This document shows, piece by piece, positions 1 to 7,554 of a stretch of DNA of 49,664 nt (positions within the stretch are counted from its first letter, which is position 1; every line of letters begins with the position of its first letter). The position numbers and the translations under genes are program-made. Below the pieces are notes generated by a model. That model worked only from the letters and a program-made list of their open reading frames with translations. It did no database searches and was not told where the DNA came from. This stretch comes from UBA1181 sp045639525 (GTDB taxonomy: Bacteria > Bacteroidota > Bacteroidia > Bacteroidales > Paludibacteraceae): the NCBI GenBank assembly GCA_045639525.1, contig JAZUDI010000011.1:1-49664 (forward strand). The letters run 5' to 3'.

Positions 1-58
1 AAAAAACAAGGAATAATAGAATAACATAAAAAGCAAGGAGAGTTAAGCGATTATACAC

Positions 59-66
59 TATCTTTG
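59..66 (+). promoter_or_regulatory. Bacteroidetes -7 promoter element for the HerA-dacB operon
   Basis: TATCTTTG matches the Bacteroidetes -7 consensus TAnnTTTG exactly and lies about 33 bases before the first start codon at 100. I see no clear TTTG at the expected -33 position. The operon it would drive includes the ATPase, dacB and the kinase-AraC fusion, which follow with gaps of only 11 and 13 bases. Confidence 0.55.
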
Positions 67-99
67 CACTACTATTAACAAAACAGGATTTTTAAGGCT

Positions 100-1611
100 A
101 TGTTAGACAACGAGAACCGCTTATATGTAGCACATTCAGACCATCCGCTCTTCATCGAGCCCAAAATGGCCAATCGTCACGGTCTCATCGCAGGAGCGAC
201 CGGTACAGGAAAGACAGTTTCCCTCCAAGTATTAGCAGAAACATTCAGTGATTTGGGCGTGCCATGCTTTATGGCGGATATGAAGGGGGATTTATCAGGT
301 GTTTACAAAGCAGGAACGCTTTCCAAATTCATAGAGAAGAGACAGAATGAGTTTGGCGTTCAATTCGAATTCCAACCCTATCCAGTACAATTCTTCGATG
401 TCTATCAAACACAGGGACACCCTCTGCGCGTAACGGTAAGGGATTTCGGCGTGACGCTATTTTCCCGCATTATGTCGCTCAGCGACACACAAGAGGGCGT
501 ACTTACCGCAGTTTTCAAAATCGCGGAGGACAAGAACATGCCTTTGGACGATTTGAAAGATCTACGCGCCATGCTGAACTACGTAGGACAAAACGCGAAG
601 GATTTCCAAACCGATTACGGCAATATCTCCTCCCAATCCGTTGGAGCCATCCAAAGGAACTTGCTCGCACTTCAAGAGCAAGGCGGCGACCTTTTCTTCG
701 GATTACCATCCTTTGACATCGACGATTTCTTCTCCATCGAGAAGATCAACGGCATCAAAAAGGGTATGATCAACATCCTAGCCGCCGATAAATTGTACAA
801 TTCACCTAGATTATACTCAGCCTTCTTGATGTGGCTGTTGACCTCCATCTACAACAAAATGCCAGAGGTGGGAGATATGGACAAACCAAAGTTCATCTTC
901 TTCTTCGACGAGGCGCACTTGTTGTTCAACGACGCTTCCAAAGCATTGTTGGAACAAATTGAGAAGATTGTACGTTTGATCCGTTCGAAGGGTGTAGGCG
1001 TCTATTTCATCACCCAAAACCCAATGGATATTCCAGAGAATGTCTTGGGACAATTGGGCAACAAGGTGCAACACGCATTGCGCGCCTTCACGCCGAAAGA
1101 CCAAAAAGCGGTGAAAGCGGTAGCTCAATCCTTCTGCACCAACCCAGCCCTCGAAACAGAGAAGGCGTTGTTGGAGTTGGAGACCGGAGAGGCTCTCATC
1201 TCCTTCTTGAACGAGAAGGGAAATCCAAACATGGTGGAGAGAGCGAAGATGCTCTGTCCGCAAGGTCAGATCGGTCCCATCACAGAGGAGGAGCGATCGG
1301 AAGCGATGAAGAACTCCGGATTGGAGAATAAATACGGCAAAACAATGGACCGCGAATCGGCTTACGAAATGCTTCAGAAGATTGACGAGGCCAAGAAGCG
1401 GGAAGAGGAGCAACTCGCCCAAGAGAAGGAACTAGAAAAAGAGAAGAAAGAGAGGGAAAAAGCCGCTGAAAAGGCAAAAAAATCAACTTCTAAAGTTGCC
1501 GCGAAGAGCCAATCCGTCTTCTGGAGTGTAATCAACAAACTACTCACCAACCTCGGAAACGCCCTTATCAGAAACCTACTCGGCAGCAGCACCAAAAAGA
1601 GAAAAAGATAA
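100..1611 (+). CDS. HerA-like ATPase, DUF853 family
   Basis: A 503-residue ATPase of the HerA/FtsK superfamily, DUF853 branch (E. coli YjgR is the familiar relative). Seen: Walker A GATGTGKT at residues 32-39, followed by a ...MADMKGDLSG segment typical of this branch, and Walker B FIFFFDEAH near 265-273. The last 90 or so residues are lysine- and glutamate-rich (KKREEEQLAQEKELEKEKK), likely coiled coil, and end in a basic tail. Members of the family are thought to be hexameric DNA- or nucleotide-dependent motors; the cellular role of DUF853 proteins is not well established. No signal peptide, so cytoplasmic. The start follows a good -7 element by 33 bases. dacB follows after 11 bases, so the two are probably cotranscribed although no functional link is obvious. 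Confidence 0.88.
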   Translation: MLDNENRLYVAHSDHPLFIEPKMANRHGLIAGATGTGKTVSLQVLAETFSDLGVPCFMADMKGDLSGVYKAGTLSKFIEKRQNEFGVQFEFQPYPVQFFDVYQTQGHPLRVTVRDFGVTLFSRIMSLSDTQEGVLTAVFKIAEDKNMPLDDLKDLRAMLNYVGQNAKDFQTDYGNISSQSVGAIQRNLLALQEQGGDLFFGLPSFDIDDFFSIEKINGIKKGMINILAADKLYNSPRLYSAFLMWLLTSIYNKMPEVGDMDKPKFIFFFDEAHLLFNDASKALLEQIEKIVRLIRSKGVGVYFITQNPMDIPENVLGQLGNKVQHALRAFTPKDQKAVKAVAQSFCTNPALETEKALLELETGEALISFLNEKGNPNMVERAKMLCPQGQIGPITEEERSEAMKNSGLENKYGKTMDRESAYEMLQKIDEAKKREEEQLAQEKELEKEKKEREKAAEKAKKSTSKVAAKSQSVFWSVINKLLTNLGNALIRNLLGSSTKKRKR

Positions 1612-1622
1612 TTAAGATTAAT

Positions 1623-3053
1623 ATGAGGAAGGCGATCAAGAGCATCATCCTATCCTTTACCATCATCAACTCCGCAATAGCGCAAAATAGCGCTATTACG
1701 GAGTTTGTCAATTCAGACAACCTGACGCAAGCGAGCGTGGGTTTCTTGGTCAAGGATATCACCAACGGAAAGGTAGTGGCCCACTACCAAGAAAATACGG
1801 ACAGAAATCCCGCGTCCGTCACCAAAATCATCACCACAGCATCGGCTATGGAGATGCTTACGGATACTTTTCGATTCAAAACCAATATTGAATATTGTGG
1901 TACCATCACAGAGGACTCTGTGTTGTTGGGGGACCTTTTCATACGAGGAGACGGCGATCCTACGCTTGGCTCCGCATACGCTCCTGTTACCTGTGATTTC
2001 TATGGAGAGGCATTGATGGCCGTCCAGCAAAAAGGCATCAAACGCATTACTGGACATGTGGTGGGAGACGCCACTGTATTCAAAGAGGATGGCGCCCCAT
2101 TCCACTGGTTGGTGGAGGACATCGGTTCCTCCTACTCTCCCACGCCTTCGGGACTAAACATCCAAGATAATCTGTTAGGAATTGTAATTTCTTCCGATTC
2201 CACCGGAATAGCTTGCACGAAATGTGAGCCATACACCTCTCTGATGCAGCCCAAAATAGAGATGACGCAAGAGGGCAAAATGGTCTCTTGGAGAATGACA
2301 AAGACCGATTTCTCGTGGACACCGACACTAAGGGGAAATATCCCGATGGACGCAAAGCAATACATCAAAACAGAGATGCCGGAACCAGCGCTATTTTTAG
2401 CCGATTCCATCAGGAATATGCTGCTGCACGCAGGCATCGAAGTGGAAGGTACAGCCACCACCTCCAAGTGGTACAAAAGAGACTCCATCCGCGACACACT
2501 ATTCGTCCACAGATCCAACACCTTGAAGGAGATCGAACGTGTCACCAACTATAGAAGCAACAATCTCTACGCGGAATGTATCTTTCTCACTCTTTCTAAA
2601 CAGAAGGACACGCTTGCTCCTTGCGCTGGTTGGCGATCCGCCAATGTGATTTCCAAATATTGGGAAGGGAAGGGTCTGGAATCCAAAAGGATCTTCCAAG
2701 TAGATGGTTCGGGGCTTTCTATGAAAAACGCCATTTCACCGAAATTTATGGTTGATGTGCTTACCTATATGTACACCACCAGCAAATACCAAAAGCAGTT
2801 TCTCTACACCCTTCCGACCGCTGGAAGGAACGGTACGGTGGCCTCTTTCATGAAGGGCACGGCTCTGGAGGGGAAAGCCTTTGTGAAGAGCGGCAGCATG
2901 GAGCGTGTGCAAAACTATGCGGGCTACATCAACGCCAATGGCAAATGGTACGCTTTCTGCATCATGGTTTCCAACTTCACAGGCGTCAGGAAACCGTTGG
3001 TGAAACAGATCGCCACCTTGATCAACGAGGTGATCGCAGCAGATAACAAATAG
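1623..3053 (+). CDS. dacB: D-alanyl-D-alanine carboxypeptidase/endopeptidase, PBP4 type (peptidase S13)
   Basis: A 476-residue penicillin-binding protein of the S13 (PBP4, DacB) family, which trims or cuts peptidoglycan stem peptides in the periplasm. Seen: a signal peptide ending near residue 20 (SAIAQ), the nucleophile motif S65-V-T-K68, the second motif S312-N-N314, and the third motif K422-S-G424. All three active-site boxes are therefore intact, and the length agrees with the family. Between the first two motifs lies the long insert typical of PBP4 proteins (GDLFIRGDGDPTLGS is a recognisable part). It starts 11 bases after the HerA-like gene and ends 13 bases before the kinase-AraC gene, indicating one transcript. 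It terminates with TAG, which shows that amber is a normal stop codon in this genome. Confidence 0.92.
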   Translation: MRKAIKSIILSFTIINSAIAQNSAITEFVNSDNLTQASVGFLVKDITNGKVVAHYQENTDRNPASVTKIITTASAMEMLTDTFRFKTNIEYCGTITEDSVLLGDLFIRGDGDPTLGSAYAPVTCDFYGEALMAVQQKGIKRITGHVVGDATVFKEDGAPFHWLVEDIGSSYSPTPSGLNIQDNLLGIVISSDSTGIACTKCEPYTSLMQPKIEMTQEGKMVSWRMTKTDFSWTPTLRGNIPMDAKQYIKTEMPEPALFLADSIRNMLLHAGIEVEGTATTSKWYKRDSIRDTLFVHRSNTLKEIERVTNYRSNNLYAECIFLTLSKQKDTLAPCAGWRSANVISKYWEGKGLESKRIFQVDGSGLSMKNAISPKFMVDVLTYMYTTSKYQKQFLYTLPTAGRNGTVASFMKGTALEGKAFVKSGSMERVQNYAGYINANGKWYAFCIMVSNFTGVRKPLVKQIATLINEVIAADNK

Positions 3054-3066
3054 TCGATTCCATCGG

Positions 3067-4155
3067 ATGAAACCGTTTACCTCCATACTCACCATCACCG
3101 GATCGGACAGCTTCGGTGCGACGGGCATCCAGGCGGACTTCAAGACCATATCCGAGCTGGGGGCTTACCCTCTTTCCGCCATCACCTCCATCGTGACCAA
3201 CGAAGGAGCGGATACCATCATCCAAGACCTTCCGCAAGAGACCATTCTACGACAAGTACGCAACGTCATCCTCAATGCGAAACCAGACGCCATCAAGATT
3301 GGTTTGGTACGAAACGCAGAGAGCATCAAGGCTCTACGAGATGAAATCATCGGTTGCAGAAAAATCATTTGCGACCCAGGCATCATCGCCTCCAACGGAA
3401 CCATATTAGCCCCAGAAAGTGCGGTGGAATCGATCAAAAGACACCTGATTCCAGAATCAACGCTGCTTATCCTTAAGTGCAACGAAGCAGAGCTGATGCT
3501 CCACCGCCCCATCAGGACAGAAGATGATATGATTTCAGCGGCGCAAACATTCGTGAAGATCGGAGCGCAATCGGTCATGCTCCGCGGCGTTAACACCGGG
3601 ACAAATGAGACAGAGGATAGAATCACCACACTACTTTACCACAAGGGGAAAAGCAGGTTCTTCTCCTCACACAACACGGAAGGTTGGAAAAAACACGGAG
3701 TCAGCGCTGCCATCTCCTCCGCCATCGCTACCAGAATAGCCATGGGGGACGATATTCCAACCGCCATCCGAAACGCCCACGACTACATCCATAGCCAAGT
3801 GGTATATGCTGTCAGTTCAAAATCACAAGAGAGCTACCGAGCGGCGGATATCTACAACCAGTTCATGTCCATCATCGCAGAACACTACGCAGAACACCAC
3901 GATGTGGCCTTCTACGCGGACCAACTCGCCATCACTACCCGCTACCTTTCACAAGTTTGCAACGGGAGCGTAGGAAGAAGCCCGAAACAGATTATAGACA
4001 GTTATATTTTACGCGAATCCATCGAATTTTTGGAGAATTCCCGCCTACCGATTCAAGCCATCGCAGACAAATTAGGATTCTCCTCCCAAGCTATGTTCTG
4101 CAAGTTCTTTCGACACCACGAGGGATGCTCACCCAGTCAATTCAGAAGCAAATAG
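3067..4155 (+). CDS. ThiD/PdxK-like (pseudo)kinase domain fused to an AraC-type DNA-binding domain; candidate vitamin B6 regulator
   Basis: A 362-residue two-part protein. Residues 1-250 follow E. coli ThiD: TITGSD near the start, GIQADFKT (ThiD GIQADLKT), ELGAYPLSAITS, IKIG, and a CDPGIIASNG segment matching LDTVMLAKSG. Residues 260-362 are an AraC/XylS helix-turn-helix pair ending QAIADKLGFSSQAMFCKFFRHHEGCSPSQFR, with the usual I-A-x-x-L-G-F-S-S and SPSQFR signatures. Odd: the catalytic anion-hole loop GTGC of ThiD is replaced by KHGV, and the first glycine loop reads GATG rather than GGAG, so phosphoryl transfer is doubtful. Inference: the fold binds a pyrimidine or pyridoxine-type ligand and controls DNA binding, by analogy with other regulators that reuse vitamin enzymes as sensors. 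It lies 143 bases upstream of pdxS on the same strand, so pdxST is the obvious target. Alternative: a still active kinase with an autoregulatory domain, or a thiamine regulator. Confidence 0.8.
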   Translation: MKPFTSILTITGSDSFGATGIQADFKTISELGAYPLSAITSIVTNEGADTIIQDLPQETILRQVRNVILNAKPDAIKIGLVRNAESIKALRDEIIGCRKIICDPGIIASNGTILAPESAVESIKRHLIPESTLLILKCNEAELMLHRPIRTEDDMISAAQTFVKIGAQSVMLRGVNTGTNETEDRITTLLYHKGKSRFFSSHNTEGWKKHGVSAAISSAIATRIAMGDDIPTAIRNAHDYIHSQVVYAVSSKSQESYRAADIYNQFMSIIAEHYAEHHDVAFYADQLAITTRYLSQVCNGSVGRSPKQIIDSYILRESIEFLENSRLPIQAIADKLGFSSQAMFCKFFRHHEGCSPSQFRSK

Positions 4156-4208
4156 CCAATACCCTACCAAACTCATAGGGAATTTTCCTTTTTAAGTCCA
4201 TTATTTTC

Positions 4209-4238
4209 CAAAATCGGAATACTCGTTTTGCAAAACCG
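4209..4238 (+). promoter_or_regulatory. Candidate operator: direct repeats in the pdxS promoter
   Basis: CAAAATCG at 4209-4216 and CAAAACCG at 4231-4238 match at 7 of 8 bases and start 22 bases apart, two helical turns, the usual geometry for AraC-family half-sites. The second copy directly follows the -33 TTTG. GTTTTGCAAAAC (4226-4237), a perfect 12-base palindrome, overlaps the same place. The function is inferred; short AT-rich matches can arise by chance. Confidence 0.4.
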
Positions 4239-4257
4239 TAAAATCTATCCAACTTTG
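4227..4257 (+). promoter_or_regulatory. pdxST promoter
   Basis: TTTG at 4227-4230, a 19-base spacer and CAACTTTG at 4250-4257 match the Bacteroidetes consensus TTTG-N19/20-TAnnTTTG with one mismatch in the -7 box. The predicted start point near 4264 leaves a leader of about 35 bases before pdxS. The preceding bases 4156-4226 hold no visible intrinsic terminator for the upstream operon. Confidence 0.6.
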
Positions 4258-4298
4258 CGGCATAGTTGAATTTGTAATAAATTTTAAATTAAAAAATA

Positions 4299-5171
4299 AT
4301 GGAAGACAGAACTATTCTCAACCGCAACCTTGCACAGATGTTGAAGGGCGGTGTTATCATGGATGTAACCACACCAGAGCAAGCAAAGATCGCAGAGGCA
4401 GCCGGCGCCTGCGCAGTCATGGCACTTGAGCGTATCCCAGCAGATATCCGCGCCGCTGGTGGTGTTTCCCGTATGAGCGATCCAAAGATGATCAAAGGTA
4501 TCCAAGCTGCCGTATCCATTCCAGTAATGGCTAAGTGCCGTATCGGTCACTTCGCGGAGGCTCAAATCTTGGAGGCCATCGAGATCGATTATATCGATGA
4601 AAGCGAGGTTTTGTCTCCAGCAGACGATGTATATCACATCGACAAGAGAAAGTTCAATGTACCTTTCGTTTGCGGCGCGAAGGATTTGGGCGAGGCGCTT
4701 CGTCGTATCAACGAGGGTGCGACCATGATCCGCACCAAGGGTGAGCCTGGAACAGGTGACGTGATCCAAGCTGTTCGCCACATGCGCATGATACAAAGCG
4801 AGATCAGAAGACTCGTTTCCATGAGCGAGGACGAGATGTACGAGGCAGCTAAGCAACTCCGCGTTCCTTACGAGTTGGTACAATTCGTTCACGAGAACGG
4901 CAAGTTGCCAGTTGTGAACTTCGCCGCAGGTGGTGTGGCCACTCCAGCCGACGCTGCTTTGATGATGCAATTGGGTGCTGAAGGCGTATTCGTAGGTAGC
5001 GGTATCTTCAAGAGCGGCGATCCTGTGAAGCGTGCGCAAGCCATCGTAAAGGCGGTTACCAACTACAACAATCCTAAGATTTTGGCCGAATTGAGCGAGG
5101 ATTTGGGCGAGGCAATGGTTGGTATCAACGAGAGCGAGATCCAATTGTTGATGGCCGAGAGAGGTAAATAA
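4299..5171 (+). CDS. pdxS: Pyridoxal 5'-phosphate synthase lyase subunit PdxS
   Basis: A 290-residue PdxS (Pdx1), the synthase subunit of the deoxyxylulose-5-phosphate-independent route: it makes PLP from ribose 5-phosphate, glyceraldehyde 3-phosphate and ammonia supplied by PdxT. Nearly every family landmark is readable: GGVIMDVTTPEQAKIAE, ACAVMALERIPADIR, the Schiff-base lysine in VMAKCRIGHF (K79, equal to B. subtilis K81), the second lysine in RTKGEPGTGD (K147, equal to K149), and the C-terminal phosphate loop region AEGVFVGSGIFKS. The length is standard. It has its own promoter and is followed by pdxT after 29 bases. The protein forms a cytosolic dodecamer that binds up to twelve PdxT subunits. 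Confidence 0.97.
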   Translation: MEDRTILNRNLAQMLKGGVIMDVTTPEQAKIAEAAGACAVMALERIPADIRAAGGVSRMSDPKMIKGIQAAVSIPVMAKCRIGHFAEAQILEAIEIDYIDESEVLSPADDVYHIDKRKFNVPFVCGAKDLGEALRRINEGATMIRTKGEPGTGDVIQAVRHMRMIQSEIRRLVSMSEDEMYEAAKQLRVPYELVQFVHENGKLPVVNFAAGGVATPADAALMMQLGAEGVFVGSGIFKSGDPVKRAQAIVKAVTNYNNPKILAELSEDLGEAMVGINESEIQLLMAERGK

Positions 5172-5200
5172 TAGACTGAATTATTAGGCGAATAAATAGA

Positions 5201-5770
5201 ATGAGAATAGCGATTTTAGCCCTACAGGGAGCCTTCGAAGAGCATCAGAAGATGCTCGCCTCATTGGGCGTCGAATCTTTCCTTATACGCAAGTTAAGCG
5301 ACTGGCAGCAGCCCAAGGATGGTTTGATTCTTCCAGGCGGTGAGAGCACAGCCATGCTTCGTATCATGAACGACGAAGGATTATTGGAACCTATCCAAAA
5401 GGAAATCAACGATGGATTGGCTGTTTTTGGCACATGCGCCGGCATGATTCTCTTGGCGAAAGAGGTGGAGAACGACTCCCGTAACCGTTTGGCCACCATG
5501 GACATCACTGTTCTCCGAAACGCATACGGTCGCCAATTAGGTAGTTTCTTTGTCAACGAAAATTTCAAGGGTATCGGCGAGGTGCCGATGACCTTCATCC
5601 GCGCCCCATACATCACCAAGGCGAAAGAGAATGTGGAGATCCTCTCCACGCACGACGGTCACATCATCGCGGCCCGTCAAGGCAAACAACTTGCCATCTC
5701 TTTCCATCCAGAGTTGAATGAGGACCGGAGAATTCACGAGTATTTCATCAAAATGGTGAAGGGCGAATAG
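5201..5770 (+). CDS. pdxT: Pyridoxal 5'-phosphate synthase glutaminase subunit PdxT
   Basis: A 189-residue class I glutamine amidotransferase that hydrolyses glutamine and channels ammonia to PdxS. Seen: LALQGAFEEHQ at the N-terminus, the oxyanion-hole motif LPGGESTAM (residues 44-52), the nucleophile C79 in FGTCAGM, and the His169-Pro-Glu171 pair in SFHPELNED, giving a complete Cys-His-Glu triad. Residue positions agree almost exactly with B. subtilis PdxT. It follows pdxS by 29 bases and is closed by a strong hairpin at 5791-5826, so pdxST is a two-gene unit. Ends with TAG. Confidence 0.96.
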   Translation: MRIAILALQGAFEEHQKMLASLGVESFLIRKLSDWQQPKDGLILPGGESTAMLRIMNDEGLLEPIQKEINDGLAVFGTCAGMILLAKEVENDSRNRLATMDITVLRNAYGRQLGSFFVNENFKGIGEVPMTFIRAPYITKAKENVEILSTHDGHIIAARQGKQLAISFHPELNEDRRIHEYFIKMVKGE

Positions 5771-5790
5771 TCCAACCTCATCTTTAAAAC

Positions 5791-5826
5791 GCAAAAGGAG
5801 TCTCAAAAGGGGCTCCTTTTTGTTTT
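5791..5826 (+). terminator. Intrinsic terminator of pdxST
   Basis: AAAAGGAG (5793-5800) and CTCCTTTT (5813-5820) form an 8-base stem with a 12-base loop followed by a T-rich run. It sits 20 bases after pdxT and, because the stem is flanked by A and T runs, may also serve the convergent Rpn gene that ends at 5875. Confidence 0.8.
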
Positions 5827-5874
5827 GATGCTAATTTCGATAATAAAATCTTCTTTTTATCCCCCAAAAAATAT

Positions 5875-6936
5875 CTACAATAGGGCAATATCATCTTCAC
5901 TCAGATGCGTGACTGTAGCAATTTCCGAGATTGGATGGCCCATCGATTTTAGGATCTTTGCCATTGACAATGAAGCTTCCCGATAGCCCTCCTCTCGTCC
6001 AGTCTCAAGACCTTCAGCAATTCCTTCAGCTCTGCCCTCGGCTCTACCCTCAGCTCTTCCTTCGGCTCTTCCTTCAGCTCTTCCTTCAGCTCTACCCTCG
6101 GCAATACCTTCCAACCTACCTTTCGCCAAGCCCTCAGCTCTTCCCACAGCCAAACCTTCTTGACGTCCCTCCTGCAGGCCCTCATAATGGCTTGTGTCAA
6201 AGACACTTTTTTGATACATAATATTCTCCCGATGACGAATATAAGAATGTTTCTCTTCTTCAGTTAAAGAATTGAAATTGAGGCATTCACGAGCCTCAGA
6301 CAGACCAGGTGCGGAAAAACTCTCATCAATGGATCCCGTCTTCAAAAAAGATATCCACTCATCCAATGGTGTTTTTGATATGGAATCGAAATCATTCACC
6401 CTAAGCACATAGTATTCCGGGAAAATCACACCCGCGCCACTCCGCTTTATCACCTCATCATCCACAACCCCAAGAAACTTGCTTTTTTGGAAGGCGGATA
6501 GCTGCAAGATATCTGTCTCATCGTGAAGTCCTTGGAAAGTGGTATAACCATGATAAACATAATCCTTTCCCTGCCCCAGTTCAAAATAGACTATATTAAT
6601 GGAATAGATCTTCTTCACACGAGAATACTCGTCACCCAAATTCATATAATCGACAATGGTTTTCGACACACCATATAGCATGCGATGAAAATAACTCAAT
6701 TCCCGATTGTTTTGAATTTCGAAAATATAGAGTTCTCCCCTATCATCCTCAACCAACATATCCACCCGATTAAACTTATCGTTTTCATCCAGCTGGTTAC
6801 TCTCACTCTCAAGGAAACGTTGAATCTTGAATGGTTTATTCAACAAAGAGGTCATAAAACCCTCCAAGACTGCATAATTGGCTTTGTTACGAAGCAATCG
6901 CTTCATCGCCCAGTCAAAACGGATATAATTCGCCAT
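5875..6936 (-). CDS. Rpn family recombination-promoting nuclease/putative transposase (PDDEXK_2 type)
   Basis: A 353-residue protein of the PD-(D/E)XK nuclease family often labelled putative transposase (Rpn/YhgA-like; PDDEXK_2). Seen: N-terminal YIRFDWAMKRLLRNKANYAVLEGF, typical of the Bacteroidetes branch, and the nuclease core around residues 50-75, FNRVDMLVEDDRGELYIFEIQ, giving the catalytic D...E-x-Q pattern. The C-terminal part from about residue 255 is a run of four-residue units of the form (A/L)EG(R/I), followed by a short helical tail SEIATVTHLSEDDIALL. Known of the family: relatives in E. coli are DNA endonucleases that raise recombination rates; mobility of the gene itself is unproven. 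I see no terminal inverted repeats. A paralogue with a different repeat lies at 37317-38438. A -7 element at 6970-6977 fits this start. Confidence 0.85.
   Translation of the reverse strand: MANYIRFDWAMKRLLRNKANYAVLEGFMTSLLNKPFKIQRFLESESNQLDENDKFNRVDMLVEDDRGELYIFEIQNNRELSYFHRMLYGVSKTIVDYMNLGDEYSRVKKIYSINIVYFELGQGKDYVYHGYTTFQGLHDETDILQLSAFQKSKFLGVVDDEVIKRSGAGVIFPEYYVLRVNDFDSISKTPLDEWISFLKTGSIDESFSAPGLSEARECLNFNSLTEEEKHSYIRHRENIMYQKSVFDTSHYEGLQEGRQEGLAVGRAEGLAKGRLEGIAEGRAEGRAEGRAEGRAEGRAEGRAEGIAEGLETGREEGYREASLSMAKILKSMGHPISEIATVTHLSEDDIALL
6025..6108 (-). repeat. 12-base coding tandem repeat, seven units, in the Rpn gene
   Basis: Seven consecutive 12-base units of the type TTCAGCTCTTCC (plus strand) encode the repeated tetrapeptide AEGR on the minus strand. 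Units differ at one to a few positions. The unit length is a multiple of three, so gain or loss of units would keep the frame and only change the length of the tail. Confidence 0.85.
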
Positions 6937-6969
6937 AGTGAAATAAAATTATAAATATATTAATCAGCA

Positions 6970-6977
6970 CAAAAATA
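6970..6977 (-). promoter_or_regulatory. -7 promoter element for the first Rpn gene
   Basis: CAAAAATA on the plus strand is TATTTTTG on the minus strand, a perfect TAnnTTTG match 33 bases before the start codon. The second Rpn gene has the identical octamer 28 bases before its start. Confidence 0.5.
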
Positions 6978-7013
6978 TATAAACAGGCGACATAATGCAA
7001 TAGGCAACCCTGA

Positions 7014-7505
7014 TTACTCATTCACTTTTTCCCACTTCAACAGCCACTCCTTCCGCTCCAACCCGCCCGCATAGCCTATCAATGAACCATTGGCCCCCAC
7101 CACACGATGGCAGGGAATAAGAATGGAGATCGGATTACGACCTACCGCTCCACCCACCGCTTGGGCAGACATGGAAGAGAGGCCTCTCCGTGCGGCGATT
7201 CGACGGGCCAAATCCGAATAAGTGACGATTTCACCGTAAGAAATCTCACAGAGAAGCGACCAGACCTCTAACTGGAAGTCGCTCCCCCGCAAATGCAACG
7301 GCGGCAAATAAGCGGGTTTTAAGCCCTTAAAATAATTTTCCAACCATTCTACCGTCTGCGACAAGATAGGGCGGGAAACGAACTGAAAAGAGGCTATTTC
7401 GGGGTAATATCTCTGTCCTTCAAACCACACACCGACCAATCCTACCTCATCACAGGCAAGCAACATCTCTCCGAGCGGAGAGGCATAGTGTTGGGCGTAA
7501 ATCAT
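7014..7505 (-). CDS. ogt: Methylated-DNA--protein-cysteine methyltransferase
   Basis: A 163-residue suicide DNA-repair protein that takes the methyl group from O6-methylguanine onto its own cysteine. Seen: the acceptor site IPCHRVVG with Cys132, the following GYAGGLERKEWLL segment, and the winged-helix DNA-binding part GEIVTYSDLARRI...AVGGAVGRNP. There is no Ada-type N-terminal domain, so this is the small Ogt/MGMT form. It lies 49 bases downstream of the flavin-reductase-like lipoprotein on the same strand and may be the last gene of a read-through transcript from cvpA. The symbol ogt is by family; orthology to E. coli ogt rather than the C-terminal half of ada is not resolved. Confidence 0.92.
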   Translation of the reverse strand: MIYAQHYASPLGEMLLACDEVGLVGVWFEGQRYYPEIASFQFVSRPILSQTVEWLENYFKGLKPAYLPPLHLRGSDFQLEVWSLLCEISYGEIVTYSDLARRIAARRGLSSMSAQAVGGAVGRNPISILIPCHRVVGANGSLIGYAGGLERKEWLLKWEKVNE

Positions 7506-7554
7506 CGGAACCAGTAAAATAAAAAATCAGCGTCCTTTCGAACGCTGACCACTA

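Noticed and set aside
4284..5144. A 286-codon minus-strand frame
   Set aside because: Antisense shadow of pdxS, which has every catalytic residue in place.
5875..6936. Insertion sequence status of the Rpn genes, despite the label putative transposase
   Set aside because: No terminal inverted repeats, target duplications or partner genes are visible at either copy; treated as ordinary genes.
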